From Streptomyces sp. Ncost-T10-10d (GTDB lineage Bacteria > Actinomycetota > Actinomycetes > Streptomycetales > Streptomycetaceae): DNA of 64,000 nucleotides. The number at the start of each line of letters is the position of its first letter. Within the stretch, counting starts at the first letter, position 1. This document shows, piece after piece, positions 1 to 9,333 of the stretch. Location of the stretch: contig NZ_FMDF01000120.1 in NCBI RefSeq assembly GCF_900091955.1, forward strand, positions 1 to 64,000, given 5' to 3'. The notes below the pieces were generated by a model, which saw only the letters and a list, made by a program, of their open reading frames with translations, made no database searches and was not told the DNA's origin. The translations under genes were made by a program, and so were the position numbers.

Positions 1-3000
1 CGAGTCTGGTCACCGCCCAGATCGAGCGGTTCGCGATCGACCCCGACAGCCGGGTGCTCCAGTTCGCCTCGCCCAGCTTCGACGCTTCGGTGTCGGAAGT
101 CTTCACCGCCCTGCTGTGCGGCGCGGCCCTGGTGCTTCCTCCTGCGGCCGATCCGGTCGCCGCGCTGATGGACCCGTGCATCGCGGTCACCCATGTGACC
201 GTGCCCCCGTCCGTCCTGGCCGCCCTGTCGGAGGACACGGTGACCGTGTCGACGCTGGTGGTCGCGGGTGAGGCCTGCCCGCCGGAGCTGGTGGCCCGGT
301 GGGCGCCGGGGCGCCGGATGATCAACGCGTACGGTCCGACGGAGACGACGGTGTGCGCGACGATGAGCGACCCGCTGTCCCCGGGGTCGGGCGTGCCGCC
401 GATCGGCCGTCCGATCGCCAACGCTCGGGTGTACGTCCTGGACGAACGTATGCGGCCGGTGCCGCCGGGCGTGGTGGGGGAGTTGTATGTGGCGGGCGCA
501 GGGTTGGCGCGTGGGTACCTGAACCGGGCAGGGCTGACGGCCGGACGGTTCGTCGCCTGCCCATTCGGCACGGCAGGTGAACGCATGTACCGCACGGGCG
601 ACCTGGTGCGCCGGTGCGCCGCCGGTGAGCTGGAGTACGTCGGCCGCGCCGACGACCAGGTGAAGGTGCGCGGCTTCCGCATCGAGCTCGGCGAGATCGA
701 GGCAGCCCTGGCCGAGCACCCCGCAGTCGCCCATGCCGCCGTCCTCGCACAGGACGACCGGCTCGTCGGCTACGTCGTCCCGCGCCAGGCGGCCGTGCGG
801 GACGGTGGCCTCGAAGCGGAACACGTGGGCGAGTGGCGGGACATCTACGATGCCCTGCCCATCGTTCCCGAGGAATCCGCCTTCGGTCAGAACTTCGTCG
901 GTTGGAACAGCAGTTACGACTCGAGCCCGATTCCGATCGAGCAGATGCGGGAGTGGCGGGACGCCACCGTGGCGCGCGTCCTGGCCCTGCGCCCCCGCCG
1001 GGTGCTGGAGGTCGGCGTCGGCACCGGCCTTCTCCTCTCGCAGATCGCACCGCACTGCGAGGCCTACTGGGCGACCGACTTCTCCGCCACCGCGATCGAC
1101 GCGCTGGCCGCCCAAGTGGCGCGGGAGGAGCGGCTGGCCGAGCGTGTGGTCCTGCAGACCCGCCCGGCGCACGACATCGACGGGCTGCCGGTCGGGCGGT
1201 TCGACACCATCGTGCTGAACTCGGTGGTGCAGTACTTCCCGTCCGCCGACTACCTCGCCGACGTGATCGACCGGCTGATGCGGCTGCTCACCCCCGGCGG
1301 CGTGCTCTTCGTCGGCGACATCCGCAACCTCCGGCTGCTGCGCCCGTTGGCCACGACCGTCCAGCTCCACCGGGCCGCCGATGGCGCCGAGCTGCCTTCA
1401 GTGCGCCGTGCCGTGGAGCAAGCCCTGCTGGTGGAGAAGGAACTCCTGGTCGACCCGGACTTCTTCACCGTCCTGCGCGACCGGGGCACCGTCGGTGCCG
1501 TGGCGGTGGAGGTCAAGCGTGGTCGGCACCACAACGAGCTCACTCGCTACCGCTACGACGTCACGCTGCACAAGCAGCCGGCCGTCCCGACGGCACCGGC
1601 CGCGCCGCAGGAGCTGGCGTGGGGCCGAGAGATCGCCGACCTCATGGAGGTGCGCGAGCTGCTTGCCCTGCGCAGCGCGGACCCGGTGCGCATCACCGGG
1701 GTGCCGAACCGGCGCGTTGCCCGCGAGGCAGCGCTGGCCCGGGCGGTGCAGAACGGGGACGGCACGCTTGCCGAACTGCTGGACCGGCTGCACGGCCCGG
1801 ACAGCGGCGACTTGCCCGACCCGGAGGATTTCCGTGAGCTCGGCGACGAACTCGGCCGTCGGGTGGACGTCACCTGGTCGGTCGGCGCGCCCGACGCCCT
1901 GGACGTCGTCATCTCCGACGTGCCGAGAGATGCCCCCGTCGAGGCCTACCGGCCGCTGCGGCCGTCCGGCACCGCGTTGTCCTCGCTCACCAACCGCCCG
2001 ACCGGAAGCCGCGCCACCGGCGCCCTCGTCGGCGAACTCCGCGACCGGCTGCGCGACCGCTTGCCCGACTACCTCGTGCCGTCGGCCTTCGTCGTCCTGG
2101 ACGCACTGCCACTGACCGCCAGCGGCAAGGTCGACCGCCGCGCACTGCCCGCCCCCGACCTGGGGACGGCCGCGACCGGGCGGGCGCCACGCACCCCGCA
2201 GGAGCAACTGCTCGCCGATCTCTTCGCCGACGTGCTCGGGCTGCCCAGGGTCGGCGTCGAGGACAGCTTCTTCGACCTCGGCGGGCATTCCCTGCTGGCG
2301 ACCCGCCTGGCCTCCCGGGTCCGGGCGACCTTCGGCGCGGAGCTGGAAGTTCGCACGCTTTTCGAGCACCCGAACGTGGCCGCCCTGGCGGCCCGCCTCG
2401 ACGGCTCGGTCACGGAGCGGCCCGCGCTGACCGCCCGTCCGCGCCCCGAGCGGATCCCACTGTCCTTCGCCCAGCAACGCCTGTGGTTCCTGCACCGTAT
2501 GGACGGGCCGAGTGCCACCTACAACATGCCGCTCGCGCTGCGCCTGGACGGCGAACTGGACCGGGCGGCGCTGCATGCCGCGCTCGCCGATGTGATCGCC
2601 CGGCACGAGAGCCTGCGGACGGTCCTGCGCGAGGCGGACGGCGTGCCGCACCAGCTCGTGCGGAGCGCTGACGAGGCCCGCCCCGAGCTGCCGGTCATCG
2701 AGCTCGATGAGGTACGGCTGGCCGGCCGGCTGGCGGAGGGGGCCGGGCGTGGCTTCGACCTGGCCGCCGAACCGCCGATCCGCGCGGAGCTCTACGCGCT
2801 TGCCTCCGACCGGCATGTGCTGCTGCTCGTGGTGCACCACATCGCGGCCGACGGCTGGTCGATGGGCCCGCTCTCCCGCGACCTGGCGACGGCATACGCG
2901 TCCCGCTGCCGGGGCGAGGAACCGCAGTGGTCCCCGCTGCCGGTGCAGTACGCCGACTACACCCGGTGGCAACGCGATCTGCTTGGCGACGCCGCCGATC

Positions 3001-6000
3001 CGGACAGCCTGTTCGCCCGACAACTCGCCTATTGGAGCGAGGAGCTGACCGGGCTGCCGCAGCGGCTGCAACTGCCCGCGGACCGGCCCCGGCCGGCTGT
3101 GGCCTCCCAGCTGGGCGGTCGGCTCGCCGTCCGGCTGGACGCCGAACTGCACCAGGCATTGCGGGACCTGGCCACCTCGCGCGGCGCCAGCATGTTCATG
3201 GTGCTCCAGGCCGGCCTGGCCGCGCTGCTCACCCGGCTCGGCGCCGGCACCGACATTCCGATCGGCAGTCCCATCGCCGGGCGCACCGACCAAGCCCTGG
3301 ACGACCTCGTCGGGTTCATGGTCAACACCCTGGTGTTGCGCACCGACACGAGCGGCGACCCCGGCTTCGCCGAACTGCTCGGCCAGGTACGGCAGAAGGC
3401 GCTGTCCGCGTACGCCTACCAGGACGTGCCGTTCGAGTACCTGGTCGAGGTGGTCAACCCGGCCCGATCCCTGTCGCACCACCCGCTGTTCCAGATCATG
3501 CTGGCTCTGCAGAACGCGCCATGGAGCGAGTTCACGCTGCCGGGGCTGTCGACCGGCTACCTGGAGGCACCGACCGGCACCGCGCGGGTCGACCTGACGT
3601 TCAGTCTGGCCGAGCAGTACCGACCGGACGGCAGCCTCGACGGCATGGTCGGTGCGGTGGAGTACGCCACCGATCTGTTCGATCCGGCCACCGTGGAGCT
3701 GCTGTTCGCCCGCTGGGCGCGGTTGCTGCGCGCGGTGGTTGCCGACCCCGACCGGCCGATCAGCCGGATCGACATCATGTCCGGCGAGGAACGCCACCGG
3801 CTGCTGTCCGAGTTCAACGACACCGCCGCCGAGCTGCCCGAGGCCGCGCTGCCGGAGCTGTTTGCCCGTCAGGTACGAGCCACCCCGGACGCGGTGGCCG
3901 TCGTGGCGAGCGGCACCGAGCTGACCTATCGGGAGCTCGACCTGCGGGCCAACCGCCTGGCGCGGGCACTGATCCGCCAGGGCGTGGCGCCGGAGACACC
4001 GGTGGCGCTGATGCTGGAGCGCTCGGCGGACCTGGTCGTGGCGATCCTGGCGATCATCAAGGCGGGCGGCGCCTACGTGCCCCTCGACTCGCGATTCCCG
4101 CAGTCCCGCATCGACCTGATCCTCCGGGAGGCCGGGGCCGCGCTGGTGCTCACCGAGGACGTGGTGGCCACACTGATCCGGTCCGAGTCCGATTCGTCCG
4201 ACCCTGACGTCCCATGTGACCCTTGGCAGTTGGCGTACGTGATGTACACCTCCGGCTCGACCGGGCGACCGAAGGGCGTCGCCGTCACCCACCGCGACGT
4301 GGTGGCCCTCGCGCTGGCCCCCGACTGGCGCGGCGGCGGGCACGAACGGGTGCTGCTGCACTCCCCGACCGCGTTCGACCTCTCGACGTACGAGCAGTGG
4401 GTGCCACTGCTCGGCGGCGGCCGGGTCGTCGTCGCACCGCCCGGCCGGCTCGACATCGACCTGCTGCACCAGGCGGTCAGCGAGCACCAGGTAACCGGAC
4501 TGTGGCTGACGGCCGGCCTGTTCCGCCTGGTCGCAGAGGAGCGGCCGGGCCTGCTCGCGGGGGTCCGCGAGGTGTGGACCGGCGGTGACGTGGTCTCCCC
4601 GACCGCCGTCGCCCGGGTGCTGGCAGCCTGCCCCGGTCTTGAGGTGGTCAACGGCTACGGGCCGACCGAGGCCACGACCTTGGCCACCTGCCATCCGGTC
4701 CGTGCCCTCCCCGAGCACGCCGCGACCGTGCCGATCGGCCGGCCGATGGCGAACATGCGTGCCTACGTGCTCGACGCGGGGCTGCGACCGGTGCCGCCGG
4801 GCGTGGTCGGTGAGCTGTACCTCGCGGGGGTGGGCGTGGCCCGGGGCTACGTCGGCCGGCCCGGCCTGACGGCACAGCGGTTCACCGCCGACCCGTACGG
4901 GCCGGCCGGGGGCCGGATGTACCGCACGGGCGACCTGGCGGCGTGGCTGGCCGACGGCACAATGGAGTTCGCCGGACGGGCCGACCACCAGGTCAAGCTG
5001 CGCGGCTTCAGGATCGAGCCCGGCGAGGTCGAGGCGGTGCTCGCAAATTGCCCGGGCGTCGCCCAGGCAGCCGTCGTCGCCCGGGAGGACCAGCCGGGCG
5101 ACAAGCGGCTCGTCGCCTACGTGGTGCCCGCTTCCGAGGGTGCGCCCGAGGCGGGTGAGCTGTCCGACCGGCTGCGCCGCGAACTGCCCGAGTACATGGT
5201 GCCGTCGGCGTTCGTCAGCCTGGACATGCTGCCGTTGACCGCCAACGGCAAACTGGACCGGGCCGCACTGCCGGCCCCCGACTACGGGTCGCCGGGCACC
5301 GGGCGCGGCCCGCGGACGCCGCAGGAGGAGCTGCTGTGCGACCTGTTCGCCGAGGTCCTCGGCCGGGAGCAGGTGCGCATCGACGACAGCTTCTTCGACC
5401 TGGGCGGGCACTCGCTGCTGGCCGCCCGCCTGGTCTCCCGCGTCCGCGAGACCCTCGGCGTCGAGGTGGGCCTGCGCACCCTCTTCGAAGCGCCGACCGT
5501 GGCCGGGCTCACGGAACGCCTGGTGATGAACGATCCCGGCGAAGCGTTGGACGTGGTGCTGCCGCTGCGCACGACCGGGAGCCGGACACCGCTGTTCTGC
5601 ATCCACCCCGGCGGCGGCATCAGCTGGTCGTACAGCGGGCTGCTGAACCACATCGGTCCCGAGTACCCGGTCTACGCGATCCAGGCGCGCGGCCTCGGCC
5701 ACCCCGAACCCCGGCCGACGTCCTTCGAGGAGATGGCGGCCGACTACGCCGACCAGATCCAGAAGATCCAGCCCGAGGGCCCGTACCTGTTGCTCGGCTG
5801 GTCTGCCGGTGGGCTGATCGCCCAGGCGATCGCCTGCGAGCTTCAGGCCCGTGGCGAGCGGACCGCGCTGCTGGCGATCCTCGACGCCTACCCGGTGAAG
5901 GACGTGCAGTTCGAGGAGCTGCCCGTGCCCACCGAGCGGGACGTGCTCGTCGGGGTGCTCGACTGCGACCTGGACGAGCTGGGCGACCGGCCTCTGACCT

Positions 6001-6359
6001 ACGGCGAGGTCGCCGAGATCCTGAGCCGGCGGGGCAGCGCACTGGCCGGCCTGACGGAGCAGCAGATCGAGGTCATCGTCCACATCATGATCAACAACGC
6101 CAAGCTGGCGGTCGACTTCGTCCCCGGAAGGTTCGACGGAGACCTGCTGCTCTTCAACTCCACGATCGACCGGGGCGCCGACAACGCCGGGCCCGGGACC
6201 TGGCGCCCGTACATCGCCGGCCGGATCGAATCGCACGAGATCACCACCCGGCACGACCGGATGACCCAAGCCGGCTCGCTGGCCCAGATCGGCCCGATCC
6301 TGGCCGCCAGGCTCGCCGAGGCCACCGGTGACACCCCAACCCGAAACCAGGAGGACTGA
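1..6359 (+). CDS. Non-ribosomal peptide synthetase, 3' part (A-NMT-PCP-C-A-PCP-TE), 5' partial
   Basis: The reading frame is open from the window edge, so the start lies upstream. Domains in order: end of an adenylation domain (core A4 onwards); an N-methyltransferase inserted between A8 and A9 (SAM motif EVGVGTG, about nt 1005-1030); A9/A10 (SGKVDR); PCP (DLGGHSLL, nt 2275); condensation domain with HHIAADG (nt 2840); second adenylation domain with YTSGSTGRPKG (nt 4245); PCP (nt 5398); and a thioesterase with GWSAGG (nt 5795) that releases the peptide. By alignment to GrsA, the first A domain has D-A-S-T-V-A-A-V-C, the published tyrosine code, so N-methyl-tyrosine or a close analogue is inferred. 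The second reads D-L-Y-W-W-G-G-T-L, which I cannot assign. The terminal TE marks this as the last module pair of the assembly line. MbtH and P450 genes follow directly. Confidence 0.96.
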   Translation, partial: SLVTAQIERFAIDPDSRVLQFASPSFDASVSEVFTALLCGAALVLPPAADPVAALMDPCIAVTHVTVPPSVLAALSEDTVTVSTLVVAGEACPPELVARWAPGRRMINAYGPTETTVCATMSDPLSPGSGVPPIGRPIANARVYVLDERMRPVPPGVVGELYVAGAGLARGYLNRAGLTAGRFVACPFGTAGERMYRTGDLVRRCAAGELEYVGRADDQVKVRGFRIELGEIEAALAEHPAVAHAAVLAQDDRLVGYVVPRQAAVRDGGLEAEHVGEWRDIYDALPIVPEESAFGQNFVGWNSSYDSSPIPIEQMREWRDATVARVLALRPRRVLEVGVGTGLLLSQIAPHCEAYWATDFSATAIDALAAQVAREERLAERVVLQTRPAHDIDGLPVGRFDTIVLNSVVQYFPSADYLADVIDRLMRLLTPGGVLFVGDIRNLRLLRPLATTVQLHRAADGAELPSVRRAVEQALLVEKELLVDPDFFTVLRDRGTVGAVAVEVKRGRHHNELTRYRYDVTLHKQPAVPTAPAAPQELAWGREIADLMEVRELLALRSADPVRITGVPNRRVAREAALARAVQNGDGTLAELLDRLHGPDSGDLPDPEDFRELGDELGRRVDVTWSVGAPDALDVVISDVPRDAPVEAYRPLRPSGTALSSLTNRPTGSRATGALVGELRDRLRDRLPDYLVPSAFVVLDALPLTASGKVDRRALPAPDLGTAATGRAPRTPQEQLLADLFADVLGLPRVGVEDSFFDLGGHSLLATRLASRVRATFGAELEVRTLFEHPNVAALAARLDGSVTERPALTARPRPERIPLSFAQQRLWFLHRMDGPSATYNMPLALRLDGELDRAALHAALADVIARHESLRTVLREADGVPHQLVRSADEARPELPVIELDEVRLAGRLAEGAGRGFDLAAEPPIRAELYALASDRHVLLLVVHHIAADGWSMGPLSRDLATAYASRCRGEEPQWSPLPVQYADYTRWQRDLLGDAADPDSLFARQLAYWSEELTGLPQRLQLPADRPRPAVASQLGGRLAVRLDAELHQALRDLATSRGASMFMVLQAGLAALLTRLGAGTDIPIGSPIAGRTDQALDDLVGFMVNTLVLRTDTSGDPGFAELLGQVRQKALSAYAYQDVPFEYLVEVVNPARSLSHHPLFQIMLALQNAPWSEFTLPGLSTGYLEAPTGTARVDLTFSLAEQYRPDGSLDGMVGAVEYATDLFDPATVELLFARWARLLRAVVADPDRPISRIDIMSGEERHRLLSEFNDTAAELPEAALPELFARQVRATPDAVAVVASGTELTYRELDLRANRLARALIRQGVAPETPVALMLERSADLVVAILAIIKAGGAYVPLDSRFPQSRIDLILREAGAALVLTEDVVATLIRSESDSSDPDVPCDPWQLAYVMYTSGSTGRPKGVAVTHRDVVALALAPDWRGGGHERVLLHSPTAFDLSTYEQWVPLLGGGRVVVAPPGRLDIDLLHQAVSEHQVTGLWLTAGLFRLVAEERPGLLAGVREVWTGGDVVSPTAVARVLAACPGLEVVNGYGPTEATTLATCHPVRALPEHAATVPIGRPMANMRAYVLDAGLRPVPPGVVGELYLAGVGVARGYVGRPGLTAQRFTADPYGPAGGRMYRTGDLAAWLADGTMEFAGRADHQVKLRGFRIEPGEVEAVLANCPGVAQAAVVAREDQPGDKRLVAYVVPASEGAPEAGELSDRLRRELPEYMVPSAFVSLDMLPLTANGKLDRAALPAPDYGSPGTGRGPRTPQEELLCDLFAEVLGREQVRIDDSFFDLGGHSLLAARLVSRVRETLGVEVGLRTLFEAPTVAGLTERLVMNDPGEALDVVLPLRTTGSRTPLFCIHPGGGISWSYSGLLNHIGPEYPVYAIQARGLGHPEPRPTSFEEMAADYADQIQKIQPEGPYLLLGWSAGGLIAQAIACELQARGERTALLAILDAYPVKDVQFEELPVPTERDVLVGVLDCDLDELGDRPLTYGEVAEILSRRGSALAGLTEQQIEVIVHIMINNAKLAVDFVPGRFDGDLLLFNSTIDRGADNAGPGTWRPYIAGRIESHEITTRHDRMTQAGSLAQIGPILAARLAEATGDTPTRNQED

Positions 6360-6364
6360 TTCCC

Positions 6365-6580
6365 ATGACCAACCCCTTCGAGAACCAGGACGGCACCTTC
6401 CTTGTGCTCGTCAACCAGGAGAACCAGCACTCGCTGTGGCCTCAGTTCGCGGACGTCCCCGCCGGCTGGACCGTCGCCCACGGCCCCGACACCCACGCCG
6501 CCTGCCTGGAGTACGTCGAGCAGACCTGGACCGACATGCGGCCCAAGAGCCTCGTCGACGCCATGGATGCCCAGCGGTAG
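6365..6580 (+). CDS. MbtH-like NRPS accessory protein
   Basis: A 71-residue protein with the MbtH signature: NPFEN at the N-terminus, a core ending in HSLWPQF, then PAGW and the late W-T-D-M-RP-SL stretch. MbtH proteins bind adenylation domains and are often needed for their folding or activity. It begins 5 bases after the NRPS stop codon and so is translated with it. Family length is usually 60-80 residues, so it is complete. Its partner is very probably the NRPS just upstream. Confidence 0.96.
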   Translation: MTNPFENQDGTFLVLVNQENQHSLWPQFADVPAGWTVAHGPDTHAACLEYVEQTWTDMRPKSLVDAMDAQR

Positions 6581-6590
6581 CGCGGCCGAC

Positions 6591-7838
6591 ATGACCTCCA
6601 CCGATACCCTGGACGAGGCCCGCGGCACCGCGGGCCTCGTCCGGCCCGGCGACCTCGCCGCAGCGCTGCAAACGCCCGAGGCCCGCCGGGACCCGTACCC
6701 GTTCTACGCCCGAATGCGGCGCGAGAGCCCGGTCCACCGCAGCACCCAGGGCATCTGGTACCTCACCCGGTACGCCGACGTCGAGGCGGCCCTGGGAAAC
6801 CTTCGGCTGTCCAACGACCGGGACCGGATGACCCGCGCCTACGGCGCGCTCGGCGGCGACCTGAAGGCCTTCAGCAGGCTCACCGACCGGCTCGGCCGGG
6901 TGATGAGCAACACCGACCCGCCGGACCACGCCCGGCTGCGCAAGCTGGCCAACCGTGCCTTCACCGCCCGGCGCGTCGAAGCCCTGCGCGACGGCGTCCA
7001 GCGGATCGTCGACCGGCTCATCGACGAGGCGGTCGCGGCGGGGCCGACCATGGACCTGATCGAGGCGGTCGCCTCCCCACTGCCGCTGTCCGTCATCTGC
7101 GAGCTGTTCGGCATCCCACCCGAGGACCGTCCGCAGGTCAACACATGGTTCCGCCGCCTCGGCCGGCTGAGCGAGGACATTGACAAGTCTGAGGCGGCGA
7201 TCGAGCAGTACGAGGAGTACCTCGCCCGACTCGTCCGCCGACGCCGGGCAGACCCGGGCGACGACCTGATCAGCGCCTTGGTCGCGACGCAGGCGCAGGA
7301 CGACCGGCTCACCGACTCCGAACTGCTGTCCACCTGCTTCGTCCTGATCACCGCGGGCGACGAGACCACCACCCACCTGGTCGGCAACGGTGTGCTCGCC
7401 CTGCTCCGCCACCCCGACCAGCTGGCCCGGCTGCGCGAGGACCCGGCGCTGATCCGCACCGCCGTCGACGAACTGGCCCGCTACGACACGCCGACCCAGG
7501 CAATCGTCCGGGTCGTCGCCGAGGACGTCGGGATCGGCGGGCGGACGCTGCGCGAGGGCGAGTTGGTGTACCTGTTCCTCGCCGCCACCAACCGTGATCC
7601 CGAGCGCTTCGAGGACCCCGACCGACTCGACCTGTCGCGCCCCGGCAACCGGCATCTGAGCTTCGGCAACGGCCCGCACTTCTGCCTCGGCGGTCCGCTG
7701 GCCAAGCTCCAGGCAGAGGTGGCCGTCGGCACGCTGGTCCGTCGGCTCCCGCACCTGCGGCTGGCCGACGGGGCGGCCCTCGAATGGCGGCCCAACCCAC
7801 TGCAACGGCGGCTGAGCGCCCTCCCACTCAGCTACTGA
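6591..7838 (+). CDS. Cytochrome P450
   Basis: A 415-residue soluble bacterial P450. The oxygen-binding I-helix reads AGDETTTH, the K-helix has ELAR (ExxR), and the haem loop is FGNGPHFCLG with the cysteine ligand. ATG at 6591 is chosen because it follows the MbtH stop by 10 bases; the frame runs further upstream only across mbtH. P450s beside NRPS genes commonly hydroxylate or crosslink the bound amino acid or the finished peptide. With a predicted tyrosine-activating module next door, aromatic or beta-hydroxylation is a reasonable but unproven guess. No ferredoxin gene is visible nearby, so electrons would come from elsewhere. Confidence 0.95.
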   Translation: MTSTDTLDEARGTAGLVRPGDLAAALQTPEARRDPYPFYARMRRESPVHRSTQGIWYLTRYADVEAALGNLRLSNDRDRMTRAYGALGGDLKAFSRLTDRLGRVMSNTDPPDHARLRKLANRAFTARRVEALRDGVQRIVDRLIDEAVAAGPTMDLIEAVASPLPLSVICELFGIPPEDRPQVNTWFRRLGRLSEDIDKSEAAIEQYEEYLARLVRRRRADPGDDLISALVATQAQDDRLTDSELLSTCFVLITAGDETTTHLVGNGVLALLRHPDQLARLREDPALIRTAVDELARYDTPTQAIVRVVAEDVGIGGRTLREGELVYLFLAATNRDPERFEDPDRLDLSRPGNRHLSFGNGPHFCLGGPLAKLQAEVAVGTLVRRLPHLRLADGAALEWRPNPLQRRLSALPLSY

Positions 7839-7868
7839 CACATGAACGATGACGAAGGAGAAGTGACC

Positions 7869-8606
7869 ATGGCCCGAGAGTTCGAGGTCCGCCGGGAGCA
7901 GGACCTGCCCGCCACGCCCGAGCAGGTCTGGCACGCGGTCGCCACCGGCACCGGCAACCTCGGCTGGCTGTACCCCATGGAGGTCGAGCCGCACGTCGGC
8001 GGAAAGGTCACCCGGGCCGACGGCACCGTCGTGGCGTGGGAGCCGCCGCACCACTTTGCGGTGCGCGTGGCCCTGGACGACGGGTTCTCCAACACGCTCA
8101 CCTACCGGATCGAGCCGCTCGACGGCGGAACGAGCCACCTGCGCATGGGAATCCACTGGGTGCACACGGGCGTCGTCGACGACACGTGGGACACCAAGGC
8201 GGACGCGGCAGAGAAGCACGTCGACTTCTACCAGCACGCCCTCGCCGAGTACCTGAGGCACTTCGCCGGCCGCCCCGTCGTCTACGTCAAGGCCGGCCGC
8301 GGCGAGCGCACCGACGACCCTGCCGACTTCGCCGCCCTGCGCCGACGCCTCGGCCTCGCCGACGACACGACCGTCGGCGACCGGCTGTCGCTCGACCTCC
8401 CGGGCGTGGACGGCGGCTCGGAGGAGGTCGTTGTGGACTGGCTGAGCCCCGACTTCGTCGGCCTGCGCGGCCCGGACGCGCTGTACCGGTTCTTCAACGG
8501 CAGCACCTGGAACTGGCCGATCTGGCTGGGCCACCACCTGTTCGCCGAGGACACGGACGAACAGCAGGCCACCAAGGCGTGGAGCGCCTGGCTCACCTGC
8601 GCCTGA
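7869..8606 (+). CDS. SRPBCC/AHSA1-type ligand-binding protein
   Basis: A 245-residue protein. Its N-terminal half matches the START/AHSA1 pattern (REQDLPATPEQVWHAVA, a W-P-E-V-P-V-G stretch, then VVAWEPPHHF). This fold binds hydrophobic ligands or acts as a cyclase-like scaffold. The C-terminal half (from about residue 150) looks like a second, weaker repeat of the same fold. ATG 7869 is preferred over ATG 7842 because GGAG at 7857-7860 lies 8 bases before it. It is the fourth gene of the NRPS transcription unit, 30 bases after the P450. A tailoring or chaperoning role on the peptide is inferred from context only. Confidence 0.8.
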   Translation: MAREFEVRREQDLPATPEQVWHAVATGTGNLGWLYPMEVEPHVGGKVTRADGTVVAWEPPHHFAVRVALDDGFSNTLTYRIEPLDGGTSHLRMGIHWVHTGVVDDTWDTKADAAEKHVDFYQHALAEYLRHFAGRPVVYVKAGRGERTDDPADFAALRRRLGLADDTTVGDRLSLDLPGVDGGSEEVVVDWLSPDFVGLRGPDALYRFFNGSTWNWPIWLGHHLFAEDTDEQQATKAWSAWLTCA

Positions 8607-8637
8607 CTCGTCGCACGACACAACCGAAGGAGCTCTG

Positions 8638-8826
8638 GTGGAAACACTGCTCTACGCCGCCGAACTCGTCCAGGAAGGCGGTACCTACAAGCTCGTCGTG
8701 CAGGACGTGGTGCGGGACACGGTCCACGTCACTCCTGTCCCCAAATCCGCGGTGGACAAGCTCCCGACCTTCCTGTCGGTGCTGAGTTCCAAGCTCGGTT
8801 CCGCACCGGCACGCGGCCGCCGGTAG
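8638..8826 (+). CDS. Small conserved protein, YKLVV family copy 1
   Basis: A 62-residue protein starting at GTG with AAGGAG 6-11 bases upstream. I do not recognise the family. A protein of exactly the same length at 19021 shares LYxAEL, QEG, YKLVV, R-TV and LPTFLS at matching positions, so this is a genuine gene with a paralogue in the window. The predicted fold is short beta strands (the AELVQEG and YKLVVQD segments) followed by a helix with LPTFLS. It is the last gene of the NRPS unit and is followed at once by a strong hairpin. The second copy is coupled to a type II thioesterase, so a link to the NRPS is likely. Confidence 0.8.
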   Translation: METLLYAAELVQEGGTYKLVVQDVVRDTVHVTPVPKSAVDKLPTFLSVLSSKLGSAPARGRR

Positions 8827-8835
8827 ACCTTTTCC

Positions 8836-8898
8836 GACGTCACGAGGCCGGTGCCGTCCGGCGCAGCAGCTCCCGGACGGCACCGGCCTTGTGACGTC
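8836..8898 (+). terminator. Very long inverted repeat, transcription terminator
   Basis: The arms at 8836-8861 and 8873-8898 are 26 bases each. They pair throughout, with a single G-T wobble, around an 11-base loop. The hairpin lies 10 bases after the stop of the last gene of the NRPS unit, so it is read as the end of that operon. There is no T-run, which is normal in Streptomyces. Confidence 0.85.
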
Positions 8899-8957
8899 GC
8901 GGCCCAAGGCCTGGCGGTCCCCGCCTGCCCGAACCGCGGCAGGATGGTCACCCCCGC

Positions 8958-9094
8958 TTACTCGGCGATTCCGGTATTGGCTCCCGTGTCCAGGAACGCC
9001 CGGGTCTCCTTCGAGGAGTTCGCCCAGCAGCAGACCACCACGACCTTGTCGTCGGCGATCGTCTCGCGGAAGTCCTCCAGGCTGGTCGGGTCAC
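8958..9094 (-). pseudogene. Short gene fragment, unrecognised (possibly thioredoxin-like)
   Basis: The region 8899-9333 has no intact gene. On the minus strand a 45-codon stretch ending at the stop 8958-8960 reads like real protein (SLEDFRETIADDKVVVVCW, then ETRAFLDTGA). It has no start codon and is preceded by an in-frame stop. The hydrophobic strand followed by C-W-A faintly recalls thioredoxin. It is best taken as the 3' remnant of a lost gene. I see nothing else in this gap. Confidence 0.3.
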
Positions 9095-9333
9095 ATCAGT
9101 GTCCCTTGGCGACTTGATCCCGCCGCCGCGCCAAGGGGGCGGTGGCTGAACGGTGGCCCGCGGTCAGGACGAGTCGCACGCGACGGACTCGCCCTGTCCG
9201 GAACAGGGGTGCAAGCACCGTCCGTCAGCACGCGCCCGAGACGGCGGGCCCGACCAGCAGCGGTGCCATGGGGTTCAACGAGGCATACGCGGTCACCCGA
9301 CGCCGTTCTGCAGACCCCTGCCCGTGCAAAACG

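Noticed and set aside
1398..6269. A 1,623-codon open frame on the minus strand
   Set aside because: It is antisense to the NRPS and has repetitive, low-complexity translation. It is a shadow of high third-position GC.
9100..9330. Possible small genes and a hairpin after the oxidoreductase
   Set aside because: The short frames lack ribosome sites, and the 6-base CGAGTC/GACTCG pairing is too weak to call.
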